From NCBI RefSeq assembly GCF_010389155.1, contig NC_057769.1, positions 17,546,735-17,610,734 on the forward strand: DNA of 64,000 nt, written 5' to 3'. Below the pieces are notes generated by a model that did no database searches, was not told the DNA's origin, and saw nothing but the letters and a program-made list of their open reading frames with translations. Made by a program: the position numbers and the translations under genes. Source of the stretch: Erigeron canadensis. Its lineage: Eukaryota; Streptophyta; Magnoliopsida; Asterales; Asteraceae. Within the stretch, counting starts at the first letter, position 1, and each line of letters begins with the position of its first letter. Shown piece after piece: positions 11,719-23,600 of this stretch.

Positions 11719-14213
11719 CTCGTGTGTTCGTCAAGGAGCACAATGCTGAACTCGATCTTAGCATTACACAGACGGGGAGCACACCATAGTTTCATGGTGT
11801 CCTACAGTTTCTTGCACGTTCTCGTGTACATTTTGCAGTGACAGAGAACCCTCCGTTGGTGATAAGACTCATTAGGGAGTTTTGGAACTCAGCCCGTTCA
11901 GTGCAGATGGGTGATCATATGTACATTCGCACTACTGTTGGAGGACGTTCATTCTCAGTCTCGGCTGGAGACTTACGGACGATATTACACTTGGGTGATG
12001 TCGAGATAGAGCAAGGTCCAACTGATTTTTCAGAAGAATTTTGTGACGGTGCTCTACGTCGTATGGGGTATACTGGTGCTATTTCTCACCCATACTTCAA
12101 GAATCATCTTCGTGGCAAATGGAAGCTGCTTGCTTATTATTTGTTGAGGTCCATTAGTCATCGGAGTACAGGCTATGACTAGATGAATATACAAAACGCT
12201 TCTCAGATAGTTGCCTTGGTGCTGAACAAGCCGTATAGCTTTTCTCAGTACATTTTTGATAATTTGGAGAAGCAGTTAAGGTCATTTGGTACAGACAAGA
12301 AATTCTTTCTGTTTCCAAGATTTGTGATGATAATCATTCGTCACTTTGTAGCTGAATTGCTATTTGACGGTCAATTTGTTGAATTTAGGTCGTCTTACTC
12401 ATAAGGCATTTGTTGAAAGCATGAAGCATTTGTCAGGAAGAAATGTTCCGATTGATGTTGATAATCCACCATTGTTCGGACATTTGATCAATCCTAACTA
12501 TGTTGCCCCTCGACAAGGTTGGGAAGATGAAGAACCTGTTGCTGTTGTTGTTGTTGGTGATGATCAGGCTCAAGAAAATCTTGAAGAAGAGTGAGTTGAT
12601 CAGTTTAAAGGACTCAATGATGTTCCTTTATATGCTGGAGATCTAGAGCATGATCCAGATATGGATGCTCTTATGGAGAATATTGATGATCCTGCAAATC
12701 TTGTTCCACCAACTTCTGGAGTTTCTATTTCTACTTCTGCTCCAGTTGGTGTTGATGTTGCTGGTCCTTCTGAATTGCCGGTTAATGTGGTTTAGGATTC
12801 AGAAGATGAAGAAAAGGAAGAAAGATTGCCGAAGCGAAGAAGAAGACAAGGAAGATCTCAAGATGAAGTTGATAGAGATTTTGCTGTATATCAAGCTGCT
12901 ATGGAGAGGTCTCATGCACCTAATGTTGGTGATACTCCATCAGTTGCTGCTTTAAGAGCTTCTGTCTCTGAGATTCCAGTTTCAGTGTCTACTACTTCTG
13001 CTAATGTTGTTGTTGGGGAGAGAAGGTCGAGACCAAAGTTTATTATTAGAGGAATTGGTTCTCGCGCACAAGTTGTTACTTAGGCTACAACTGTTACGAT
13101 TCAAACTGCTCCGGAGTCTACAGTTCGTCAAGAGCCAGAGCCGACACTTGTTGCTCCTAGGCCTTCGTCTGCTCCTATCCAGACGACAGTTCCTGTTTCT
13201 ACAATCATGGGACGTCTGTTGGCTCCTCTTCAAAGACCTCAAATGCCTCCCACGAGAACTTTCAGTGCTAGTATGCCTTCTTTTGAAGCTACGATGCCAC
13301 CTCATGCTTCTACATATGATGTTGATTCTACGTCACGTCTAGTTGCTCCTGTTCAAGTGCAGCTGAGTCGTTTATTTTATGAGAAGAAGATGTTAGAGTT
13401 GAGGGTTACAGCATTGGAGAATCAGCTACAGCTCCAAGCTGTTAAGCATCAAGAAGAGTTGGACGTAATGACAGCTCTTGTTTAGTCTCTTAGATCTAGA
13501 CTTGACCAATTCTTGGCTCAAGGGGGAGATAAAAGTAGTTGTAAGGATGATGAGCTTGCTAAGAAGACTAGAGATGATGATCATGATGATCAAGATCGAG
13601 CTCAAGATCCAAATCAACAACAAACAGATGGTGAGCCAGAGAATCAGGGTCAAGGTCCAGATGTTGGGGTGATGCTATGGATACAGAGACTGCAGATATT
13701 CAGTGGGAGTCGTCAAGACAAAGAGAGTCAGAGATTGCTGGTACAACTAGTGCTAGTACTTCTAGGACTCAAGATAAAGGCAAAGCTGTGATGACCGCTC
13801 CAGATGCAGATCCTGATGATCCTAACAATGATGATGAGGAAGATTCCAATTCAGGTAACTCCAATTCTAATTCTGATAGAATAGAAAGGGAGATTCGAGA
13901 AAAGATAGTGAATGATCCTCATAATCATATAGAAAAAGAAAATCTTAGCAAAGGAAAATCTACTTACGATAGTGAGTCAACTAAGACTGATTCTACTACC
14001 AATGCCTCTACAGAGTCAGATTTGCACCCTTTAATTGTGCATAGACTAGAAAAGAGATTGAGATATGATCCACAAGCTCAGAGCAGAGATTATGGATTAT
14101 GATAATTATTATGATCCAGGATAACTTAGGGATCAAATGAAAGAATAGTAAGGGTTAACTCAAACATCTTTAGAGTCAGAGTCAGATTCGGATTCAGATT
14201 CAGATTATGAACC
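11719..14213 (+). pseudogene. Env-like (post-pol) ORF of element A, main part
   Basis: Continues from 7742. An N-terminal domain of about 200 residues resembles the same region of the env-like proteins of B and D: an EFWNSA-like start, a beta-rich segment ending LRTILHLGD, a W-K-x-L helix region, and FPRF near 12319-12330. Then come a short acidic stretch, the basic cluster PKRRRRQGR (about 12826-12852, nuclear-signal-like), a Pro/Thr/Ser-rich linker, a short coiled coil (about 13378-13470) and a long acidic Asp/Gln/Ser tail. Breaks: TAG at 12180, a frame change near 12390, TGA at 12595, TAG at 12793, 13081 and 13483, and another frame change near 13668. No signal peptide or membrane segment is seen, so 'env-like' describes position only. 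Real role unknown. Confidence 0.7.
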
Positions 14214-14473
14214 TTAGTGCTAATGATTTTTGTTTTTGTAATAATTATAAGATAAATTAATGTATTTGTTACATTATATTTATGATATAATATTATTGTT
14301 GTAAGTTAAATTAAATAAAGATTATAAGATAAATATTAATGTAATTGTTGCATTGTATTTATGATATAGTATTATTTATTTTAATTTCTTTTATGTATTT
14401 ATACTATTTTATTATGTTTTGACTTATGATTTATGTTCTTTATCTTTGTATATGTAAATCGTTTGAATTGCAG
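14214..14473 (+). other. AT-rich intron-like stretch inside env-like ORF of A
   Basis: Coding-like sequence stops in an Asp/Ser-rich tract ending near 14213 and resumes after GAATTGCAG ending at 14473. Between them is AT-rich, stop-filled sequence ending in a pyrimidine-rich stretch and CAG, as in plant introns. No clear donor is visible, so an inserted AT-rich repeat is an equal possibility. Confidence 0.35.
14244..14377 (+). repeat. Imperfect tandem repeat, about 77-bp unit
   Basis: The segment starting ATTATAAGATAAAT at 14244 recurs at 14321. Both copies contain a TTTATGATATA block and end in ...TATTATT. It explains part of the AT-rich gap in the env-like ORF. Confidence 0.65.
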
Positions 14474-15218
14474 ATAAGCTTCAAAGGATAGGTGCATTGG
14501 ACGATCTTGATGTTGAAGAAGACTTAGAAAGTATCAATGATGAAGATATGGAAGAAGGAGAGTTCATTACTTCAGAAGCTGATAGAAAAAGGTTGCTTGA
14601 TATACCTTATGACTTTGATCGTGTCTTTAATGAAGATGAAGTCATTCAAGTTAAACGAATAGCTGAAGTGGAACATCTCAATCTCAATCCAATCAGTGAC
14701 AGTCTAGATGAACCTAATAATGCTGCAAATTTGAGGTTTGCTGTATATGCAAATATAGTTGATGAAGGACATGATAATATTTTTGATCTATACCGGAATA
14801 TAGATGCTACGCGAGAGGTTAATCTTGGAAGATTTAATATACCTCCGGTGCAGCAAGATCATGAGTTTATTATTAATAGACTGATTCCAGGTTATAGAGG
14901 ACATACTGGTTTGGTAATACGTGATATGTATAAACCATCGATGTTTTGGGAGTTTATCTCAGATAAGGATGCACCCAAGTACTTCTCAGTGATACAAAGT
15001 TGGTTTTATGATCAGAGAATCGATTTATTTGTTATCAAGAGAAATGAGGGATACCAGTACATGTCGATGAGTCAAAGACATTTCCACTCTCTTAGTGATT
15101 CTGACATGATAGATTTGGGAAGAAGATGGTTCGTTAATCTTCAGAGCAATGGACTTGCCGATTTCTACTGGAATAGATTTGAGAGATGAAAGAATTAGAA
15201 GTTTCAGTGATAGAGGTC
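14474..15218 (+). pseudogene. Env-like ORF of element A, third part, interrupted by element B
   Basis: An open frame runs from about 14474 to the stop at 15187-15189. The product is acidic at first (DLDVEEDLESINDEDMEEGE), then globular with many aromatic residues. Near 15178-15190 a frame change allows the reading to continue through the AGGTC duplication into 25643, on the far side of element B. Closest analogue in this window is the C-terminal half of the B env-like protein, by position and by its charged/aromatic make-up. No known domain recognised. Confidence 0.6.
15214..15218. repeat. Target-site duplication AGGTC, left copy
   Basis: AGGTC immediately before TGTTAGAAATTC. The matching copy is 25638-25642. 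Confidence 0.92.
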
Positions 15219-15498
15219 TGTTAGAAATTCAAAATAGTGCTTAGTTGTATTTCCTTACTTTTGTTATTATGTAAATGTAATATAAGGTTGAGGGGGAGTT
15301 TATGTATTTACTTAGAGTATAAATACCCCTCAAGCCTTAACCTTTTGTAACCTTTAGTCATATATTGCAAAATATATTTCCAAGCTTTCCATACATACAT
15401 CTCTGTCTCTCTCAATACACACACTAACACACACACATCCACCATTGTTACTCACCTTACTTCCGCATTCGAACACGAACGATTCATGCTATATTATA
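15219..15498 (+). repeat. 5' LTR of element B (280 bp)
   Basis: Starts TGTTAGAAATTC and ends ...GCTATATTATA; the terminal CA seen in the 3' LTR has become TA. Contains AGTATAAATACCCC (TATA box, about 15317-15330), a CT/CA-rich stretch (15400-15443) and an internal AGGGGGAG (15291-15298). The TATA box implies U3 before and R-U5 after it. Confidence 0.93.
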
Positions 15499-15500
15499 TT

Positions 15501-15512
15501 TGGTATTAGAGC
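15501..15512 (+). other. Primer-binding site of element B (initiator Met tRNA)
   Basis: TGGTATTAGAGC, two bases after the 5' LTR. It differs at one base from TGGTATCAGAGC, the complement of the iMet tRNA 3' end used by most plant copia elements. Minus-strand DNA synthesis would start here. Confidence 0.9.
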
Positions 15513-15952
15513 AAAACAACAATCAGTTGACGATCCAGAACAGATTCAATACAGATTCATTGGATTTTGTTCAAATTCTGCTTCTACGTGTTCAAAGAAC
15601 CTTTTACCGCCATTTCTGTTCTTCAACAATTTACATTCAATTTCTGTTCAATTTTCAAGTTTTTGTTCACTAATACTTTCTAAATCATATTTCAAAACAT
15701 TCTGTTAAGTTTCAGAATCAAATTCAAAGTTTTGAGTTAAAATCAAAATTTTCGAAAATTTGATCAAAATTTGATTTTCACAATTAAGTTGATTTGAAAG
15801 ATGGAATTGTTTTTAGGATTGTGCGCGATCATTTTCTGAGCATTTTGATGTTTGGATCACATCCTAATTCTCAAAACTGAGTGAGAATTGATCAATTTTG
15901 TATCAGAAACCATTTGTTTTATCTGTTCTGTTTATATGTGCAGGTATCACAA

Positions 15953-16456
15953 AACGATCTTTGTTGAAAGAACTAAAACGATCTCTTTTAGATCGTTCTA
16001 GTTTTTGGACCAGTTTGAAGATAAAACGATCTAATTTAGACCGTTCCAGCTTGTTTAATTCTGTGTGAATTGTGTGGTGTATGGATCGTGATTCTGAAGT
16101 TGTAGTGATTGGGAATCACACACTTCCTTGGGTAACTGATCTCCTTGAGATTGGTTTTGCTCAAAAACTTCCAAATCATTGTGTTACTCTGCCCAGATTT
16201 TTAAAGCTTTTATACTTAGAAAATTTTTCACCCAAATTGTTAAAACGATCTAAATTTAGATCGTTCTAACTTTTCATTACAATTCCTTAAAACGATCTCT
16301 TTTAAAACATTTCATTTTTTCCTTTCTTTCTTCTTTCGTCTTTATTCTTCATCACTTCGAAAATTTCTTTTCTAAAACGATCTAATTTAGATCGTTCGGT
16401 TTTCATTTTTCAATACTTAGAATTTTTTTTTCGAAAATCTAAAACGATCTAAATTT
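15953..16456 (+). repeat. ACGATCT...AGATCGT palindrome array in leader of B
   Basis: About seven copies of AAAACGATCT, most followed by 3-6 bp and AGATCGTT, giving imperfect palindromes of 20-26 bp (for example 15978-15996 and 16245-16265). Spacing is irregular, about 25-220 bp. The same motif recurs before the env-like ORF of B and in the leader of C. May be hairpins in RNA or protein sites in DNA. Confidence 0.75.
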
Positions 16457-16502
16457 CTAGCTTCAGTTTTTAAGTCAAATTTTTTTAATTCAATCATTTC
16501 AA

Positions 16503-18346
16503 ATGACAACAGTCAACATCAATTCAGACATTTCATCAAGAGAGGTACAAGTTTTTACTCAAACTGATTACTTGTCTCTTCAAACAACTGCTGATACTTT
16601 GACAATGCAAAATCATACTTTGAAGACAAATTTGAATATAGCTAAACAAGAGTTTGATAAACTTAACGAAGCTTTTCCTCAACTCTCAATAGCTCATGAT
16701 GCTCTCAAAGTTAACTATGATTCTTTGAAAGAAATGCATTTGTCAAGTAACAGTTCTCAAGTTGTTTCACCCAATGCACATTTAACGAATAAATGTCAAG
16801 ACCTTGAAAAAACTGTCCATTCACTCAAACAAACCATTGAGACCTTACAGCTTGAGAAAACAAATGAATGGATAAGAGCAAATGCAAGACAAGCAGATGT
16901 TGAGTTTCTCACAAACAAAATGAAAGATATGAGACCAAATTGTGAAAAACATGAAAGACAGATTTCTGACTTAAATAGTTCTTGTTTTCTCAAAGGAGTT
17001 GAAATTGAAACTCTTCAAAAACAAGTTGAAGATTTGAAAGCAAGCATTTTGTTCTACCAAGAGAAAATTTACAAAATAGAACAAAATCCTTTCTTAGATT
17101 TCACTGCTTATTACAACAAATCAAAGATTGATAAATCAGAACTTCTTTTTGGTTTAGGTTGTGAGAATCCAGCACATTTAGAGAAAATTCAAAAAGAAGA
17201 TCTTGGTGCTTTGTATGATGAAAAATTTCTTCGCCTTGGCATCATTCAAGAATTCATCAGACCATCTGAGGATGATTTTGAGTCAGATGATGTTGAAAGA
17301 CCAAAACCAACTGAAATAAACATTGATTATGTTGCTCTTAATGATTCTTACAAGAAAACTCAAACAGATCAATTTATGAGTTAGAAGAAATAGACAACAT
17401 TTCAGTGAAACAAAATGAATCTCAACAAGAGTCTTCCAAATCAATTCCTCACAGAGCTTATATTCCAACTACCATATTGGAAAAAGAAATTGAAAACCTA
17501 AAACAAAAAGTTGAGTCTCAACAAAAGGTCATTGAACATCTGAAAACTCAAGATTATTTCCCAAAAGTAAGTGAGACCACCCCTACCCATATGATGATTA
17601 ATCATAATTCTGGTGATAGCTCCACTCCATCCAATGGGAGTGAGAATTCTACAAAAGTATTGTAGGATGATTGCATCTCTTCTAAAGAAATTCAAGATAT
17701 GTCCACAACAATGCTATCATCATTTTCCAAGATTGAAGAAAAAATTCAAGCTTTGAAGACTAGACGTCTTGCTTCTGTCAAAAAGGTACTTTCTTTTGAA
17801 ACCCCTGTGATCACACCTAAAGACAAAAGTAAAATGACTTTAGAGCATAAAATTGAGAATCCTGAAAATTTTAAGGCTAAAGCAAAAGCATTGGTTGAAA
17901 AGATGACTACCAAAACTGGTTATCAACCAAAAAGTCAATCAAAAATTGAAAAAGGAGTTAAAAAACTTTCTTTCAAAAAGCCTAAAGTTGAATCAAAGAA
18001 GGAATTTAAATTTAAGATTGCTCCAACTTCATTTTACTCACCCAAAAGTCAGATTGCACCAACTGTCAAAGGAAAGGATACCATTAAGGTTCATGTTTCA
18101 TCTGTTTCTAGAACCTCTGCTCCTAAAACTATCTATAAATATAGTCCAATATCCAAGATGTCAAAAACTAGTCAAGTTTTCCTCACAAAAGAAACATCTA
18201 AGGGTATAACTATTTATAGGGATCAGTATGGATGGTTCACTGTCAAAACTCCAAAGACACAGAATTCCAAATCTTCAAACAATACCATGATCAATTTTTC
18301 TAACCCAAAAGGACCCATTCAAAAGTGGGTACCAAAAACAACATAA
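16503..18346 (+). pseudogene. Coiled-coil gag-like protein of element B
   Basis: ATG at 16503 opens a 293-codon frame rich in Leu/Lys/Glu heptads. After a frame change near 17370 and a TAG at 17663-17665 it continues to the stop at 18344-18346. Segments such as SCFLKGVEIETLQKQVEDLK and FYQEKIYKIEQNP match, with changes, the middle of the element C gag (29068-29187). The end, a Lys-rich region with Y-R-D-Q-Y-G-W-F and KWVPK, also matches C. The capsid-like UBN2 domain and the zinc knuckle of C are absent. So this is the C-terminal part of a Sirevirus-type gag on its own, perhaps a particle scaffold. Role is inference. Confidence 0.75.
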
Positions 18347-18359
18347 TTGTTTTTGTAGG
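18347..18359 (+). promoter_or_regulatory. Acceptor-like TTTTTGTAG after gag-like stop of B
   Basis: Twelve bases after the TAA, a T-rich run ends in GTAG|G at 18358, in the same place as the acceptor-like sites of A, C and D. Here pol does not follow, so the site looks like a relic of a pol-bearing ancestor. Confidence 0.35.
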
Positions 18360-18585
18360 TAATAAAGGTCTGTGCTACGTATTTTCATTTTGGAAGATAT
18401 TCAACACATGATCCTGAAATGAGTTTCTGATCAAAGAAACTATCTCAAATAAGTGCTAATTCCCAATATACTAACTTACCTCTACATGTTGTGTAAAAAA
18501 TCCTCTATCTCTATAATTTCATTCATTAACTGTCAAACATTGATGCTATGCTTATGTGCAAGATGTTTTATATCATGCAATGTTT

Positions 18586-18623
18586 GAGGGGGAGAGAAAG
18601 GATAATTCATGAAGCAAGGGGGA
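18586..18623 (+). other. Two internal PPT-like tracts in element B
   Basis: GAGGGGGAGAGAAAG at 18586-18600 and AAGGGGGAG at 18616-18624. Such extra copies of the polypurine tract are a Sirevirus habit. They could prime extra plus strands. Confidence 0.6.
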
Positions 18624-18639
18624 GTTTGTGTATTTGCAC

Positions 18640-19458
18640 TATTTGATTAGAAACTCATTGTTATTTTAGAAAAACAAAATATAAAAATAAAAATTTGAAA
18701 ATTCACAAAAATATTTTTGTTTGTTTTGTTTTGTTTGTTTATTTTTTTTAAATTCTGTTATTAGAAAAAGCCCAAAAACAAGTCAAGCCCAATACCAATC
18801 AAACCATACCTGACCCAGATAACAAAACCCGATCCAATCAGTCATACTCGACCCATTTTCTTTTCTTTCTCTTTAAGGAGGGAAAGATAATTTTTTTTTC
18901 TTTCTTATCAATTCACATTTACCCATAATTCTAACTCTCTCACCAAAAATCTTCATAAAAACTTTTTGTTTCTGATCATCAAAAGAAGTTAAGGGTCTTG
19001 TTCCAAATCGTTCTGTGATCATTTGTTTCTATAACATCATCATCTTTCAACCACATCCACAGGTACTATCTCTGTTTAAATGTAGATTTCCGTTTTACAA
19101 TTTTTCTTGAATTTCTTGATTCTGTTAGTACTTCTGTGTTAACTGTGTGAATTAGAAGCATGTTCAGGATAGGTTTAAATGATTACTACATGTTTAAATG
19201 CTTTGTTTGATGTTTTTGAAAATTTAAAAACCCTTTCCACCCTGTTCTTGAAAATAAAGTTGATCAGAGTGTGTTTAAATGGATTGATGTGTTTCTGTTC
19301 AGATATGTTACGTAATGATATTGTTAGTTTGGCTAGGGATGAATGTTATGCCATGCTCAAGGTGCAGTTTGATCCATTGAATGTGAATATTGATGTATAT
19401 TTGGGTAACTAAAAAGTGTTTGGCAAAAATATTATATTTTAGAGTTGTTTTGATTCTA
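18640..19458 (+). other. Non-coding spacer of element B, with leader-like stretch
   Basis: AT-rich and then CT-rich sequence without a supported ORF. It looks like a second 5' leader: C/T-rich tract at about 18850-18990, and a donor-like CCACAG|GTACTATC with the cut at 19062/19063. Acceptor-like sequence is found just before the env-like ATG (TTAAAACAG ending near 20601). An intron in the env-like leader would span both arrays described next; this is speculative. Confidence 0.35.
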
Positions 19459-20144
19459 AAATGATCTAAATTTAGATCGTTATGATTTCTAAACGACTTG
19501 AAGTAAAATAAGTTTACCATTCACCTTTTATGTTCTATTCATGTTATTTCTTTGATAAAACCCTTGAGACTGAGACCAAAACGATCTAATTTGGATCATT
19601 CTTGGGTCTGAACGCTGTGTGGTTTGAGAATGAGTTTGGAATTCGATTGATGGGTAACTGAATTCTTATGAATTCGGTTCGCTAAAATCTGATACTTTCA
19701 AGTGAAAGAGAAATCATGAATTTGATTTCACTTTATATCTTTTAAAGTGATAGAAAACCTTTCAAATAGAAGTGAAGTTTTTCTCAAAATTTTTCCAAAA
19801 CGATCTAAATTAGATCGTTTCATTTTTCTTCACTTCAAAAGTTTTCAACAAAACCTAAAACGATCTCTTTTAGATCGTTTTACTTTTTTATTCCCATACT
19901 TAACATTTTTTTCTCTCTCACATGAGAAACTTAAAACGATCTCTTTTAGATCGTTTTACTTTCTTTTTCCATACTTAAAAACTTTTTCTCAAATAAAGGT
20001 TTAACACGATCTCTTTCAGATAGTTTTAACTTCAGTTTTCCATACTTCAGTATTCTTCCTTTAAATCTTTCAAAACGATCTAAATTGAGATCGTTTCATT
20101 TTTTAACTAAGAGTTACTCAGAACGATCTAAATTTAGATCGTTC
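19459..20144 (+). repeat. Second ACGATCT palindrome array in element B
   Basis: About eight further copies, several of them perfect or near-perfect palindromes (for example 19861-19879 and 19936-19954, both ACGATCTCTTTTAGATCGT). It precedes the env-like ORF as the first array precedes the gag-like ORF, so each ORF has its own array. Confidence 0.75.
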
Positions 20145-20245
20145 AGAATTTTATACTTAGAAATTTTTTTTCTTTCTCTGAACATTTTATTTTTACTTTT
20201 ATTCTTGTGTGGTGTGACAAACTGTTTTGTATGATCATATAATTG

Positions 20246-20312
20246 TCATATATTTTGGAATATGAGGAATCGAATGCCTTTGTGTACTTCCTTATTATTC
20301 TCAAATATATCA
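20246..20312 (+). other. Stem-loop B1 with conserved apical loop
   Basis: AGGAA/TTCCT plus imperfect flanking pairing (GAATATGAGGAA against TTCCTTATTATTC) encloses the loop sequence TCGAATGCCTTTGTGTAC. Related loops are in B2, B3, C1, C2 and D. Confidence 0.6.
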
Positions 20313-20359
20313 TACTTATATGACTATATATTATTTTCAAAGTTATATACATATCAAAG

Positions 20360-20415
20360 TATATAAGAGCACAAAGAATTGATCGCCTTTGTGAACTTCT
20401 TTGTAAACTTATATA
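20360..20415 (+). other. Stem-loop B2 with conserved apical loop
   Basis: Two nested stems: TATATAAG/CTTATATA (20360-20367 with 20408-20415) and ACAAAGAA/TTCTTTGT (20371-20378 with 20397-20404). The loop contains TTGATCGCCTTTGTGAAC. Stem sequences differ from B1 and B3 while the loop is kept. Confidence 0.7.
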
Positions 20416-20465
20416 TGGAAAATATGTATTTAACTATTCTGTGTTTATTTTTTCATAACAAATGA

Positions 20466-20522
20466 TTTATAAAGGATACACTGAGTTGATCGCCTTTGTG
20501 AACCTTCTTGTATCTTATATAA
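20466..20522 (+). other. Stem-loop B3 with conserved apical loop
   Basis: GATACA (20475-20480) pairs with TGTATC (20509-20514), with AT-rich pairing outside. The loop contains TTGATCGCCTTTGTGAAC. About 95 bp before the env-like ATG. Confidence 0.6.
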
Positions 20523-20616
20523 ATTGTCTGTGTGAACCTTGTTATTTGCTATTCAAATATTATTTTCTGTGTATGTTAAAAGGTTTTATGTCTTAAAACA
20601 GAAAATTATAAAAATA

Positions 20617-23600
20617 ATGGATCATCAAGAGGAGGTTAGACATGATGAAGAGATTGCCATTAATGAATCAATAGAAGAAATTCTTACAGCCGGAAAGAAA
20701 TAATCGATATCTGAATGATCCTTTCAATGCCCCCGGCTTTCCAATAATTTCAACAATCTTCCACAATCATCCTGCTACTCATGCTCTAACAGTAGATGTT
20801 GATCTGGCTGAATCATATTTATTTGACATGTGGAGAACCATTATCTTTGTGCAACCACATGATCCATCTTCATCAAGGACTAAATCAAAAGTCAAATCTC
20901 CAGAACTATGTAGACAAGCCTATTTTCAATTTGAACTTCAGTCTGGAGAGAATACATATGACTTCGAATTCAACTTAGATGATTTCAGAAGATATTTAAG
21001 GCTACCAGAAGCAAACTCAAATGGGAGAAATGATTATGATGCATTTGAATCAAATGATGTGATGTTTGCTGCCTTGATATCACTTGGTTATGATGGTCCT
21101 CTGACAAAAACAATTGATTTTAAGCTAAAGAAGTTACCAAGAATTTGGTACTATGTGTTTTCTGTGCTCAGCAACTGTTTACATCCATATACAAGAGGAA
21201 TGGATAACTTGACCCAGATAATGCTGTACATATTCTATGGGTTTGTTTTCAATCAGCATTACGACATTGCTCAACTTCTTTGGGATCAGCTGATAGTAGC
21301 AGTAAATGGAAAAATAACTGCTCCCAAGAAGTATATTCCTTTCATAAGATTTCTCTCAGCAATTGTCCGAAGTATAATCAGGAACAAGAAGCACATTCCA
21401 AGACTTCTTGAGACAGGAAAAGTTGTTACGCATCCATTCAAGTTTGTTAGAGACTCTAGTATCCCTAACTATTCTTATTTGATTCCATCATTTTTACTTG
21501 ATATGGTTCCTGATGCTGATGATGCCAAGAAGGCATATCTGGACTGGATTAGAACAACAATGGGACCGGAAAGCCTCCCGGTTCCTACCCAAGTTGTACA
21601 TAGGTCAACAAGTGAGGGGTCTAAGAGGAAAAGAAAAGAGAGTGAGGGTGAATCCAGTTCAGGTAGGCCAAAGAGTAAGAAACAAAGAAGTGAAATGTTT
21701 GTGATAAAGTTGAGTAAGAAAGTGCATCAACAAAAGAAGAAGGGAAGTTCAAAGAAAAAGAAGCTGAAAAGAAAAACACCGGTTGAACCTTCTTCTCCAA
21801 CATCTTCTGAGGATACAATTTCTGAGTCTGGGACTCCAAGACCAATTCGATCACCACCTCCTAAAACCTCAAATATCAGAAGATCACCATCACCAAGAAC
21901 ACCTTCACCACAAAGATACTCTTCACCAATACAAACATCTCCACTTCCAGACATTCTAACACCAGAACCCCCAACAATGCCTCAATCACAAAAAATATCA
22001 ACAATTTCTGTACCTGTTTTCCTATCTCCTCCACCGACATACTTTCAAGGCCGCAGGAAGTCCATTCCTGTTAATATCAAAAAGAAAAAATTCAAAAGAT
22101 CTCGCTTTGAGTATGATTGTTTCTCCCGAGCTAAACAAGAAGATGTGGCTGATTCTGATATTGATTCATCTGATAATGAAGCCAATCAATTTGCTGATGA
22201 TGTCATGGACATCCCGGAGGAACAAGGTGGAAATGAGGGTGGAGTTGAAAATGTTAGAGACGATGAGAGGTCCGGGCTAGGTATAAGGCATAAAGAAAAC
22301 GTTGGCCTTCCATTAGTCCAAACCACATATACTCGCCGGGTTCGACCTAGGATAGAAGACGAGAGCACCCAACTCTTGCACGGTCAAACCTCCACTAGCC
22401 ATTCGGAAGTCTCTCTACAGACTGACGTCTCATTTCTGCATGGGCAAAATCCACGTACTCCATCCCAGTCTCCTTCAGAGTCTGTGGATGTTGAAGATAA
22501 AGAGACATCTGCCCCTCTCTTGACTTTCGATTCTGCACGTCTGTCTAGTACTCCTAGGACACTTACACCGATTGTTATATCATCTGCACATCTAGGTGAT
22601 GCTGCCGGAACAAACATAGAGAGCTCGGCTTTAGTGCCCTCTCAAGGATTGTTTGGAAGTCCTTCCATTGCTAACATTATGCCAGCTTTGAACGAAGGCA
22701 TCCGTATAGCTGAATTGGCTCAGCGACAGTTTGAACTCTCTCGAGCTCGAGCAGTTGCTACGGCTATTCGTGCTTTGGGTTTAACGGTTGATCTAAGTGA
22801 CACCGGTGTTATGTTTGTCCACTTTCCACAGGATTCTGGTTGTGAAGCCGAATCATCAACTGTTGCTCAAACTCTTGAATCAACAGAAAATCCTGTGACA
22901 GTCATGATGTCGTCAGGTCACTCAGTAGAACCACTTGGAACTACTGATGTGTCAGCTTCCATTACTCCTGTTTCTTCAATTTCTGAATCTCCAGCATTAT
23001 CTCCAATTGTTCGAACTCTTGTGACTCATCTGGTTGAAGGGATTGAACAAGAACAAGAAAGTGTTTTACGTGCTTCCCGATATACTATTACCGGAAAACT
23101 TCCAATGACTCAAACCAGTTCTTCACCACGCAGATTGCTTACTGGTGGTGCACTTAGAATTTGCTCATCTGTTGTTACTCCAATCTCTACACCTACTACT
23201 CATATTTCAAATGTTCCAACTGTTATTCCTTTGTCATCTCAACCAATCATATCAACACCACCGATTACTCAATCATCTCCAATTTCATCACCAACACCCC
23301 CAGAAATTCCAACTTCATCAACTCACCAATCTTTTCCTGATCCTGATTCTCCTGATTCTTCTTCAAGTTCTTCATCTTCATCAGATTCTGATCTTAGTGA
23401 TACTTATTTGAATGATTATACTGCTAATAGGCTTCATGAAAGTGGTATGTCCACTGATACTCTCATACAGGCAGTACTTAGTAGATTAAGATCTGAAGAG
23501 CCTAATCTGAATCCACCAAAGCAAGCCATCTCTCAATCAATTCTTTCTTATCAACATTTTCTGGAAATTGATACTGCTCATAAGGCTGAAAATGAAGCAA

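Noticed and set aside
12982..13305. Arg/Asn/Ser-rich minus-strand ORF
   Set aside because: Antisense shadow of the Thr/Pro-rich env-like ORF of element A.
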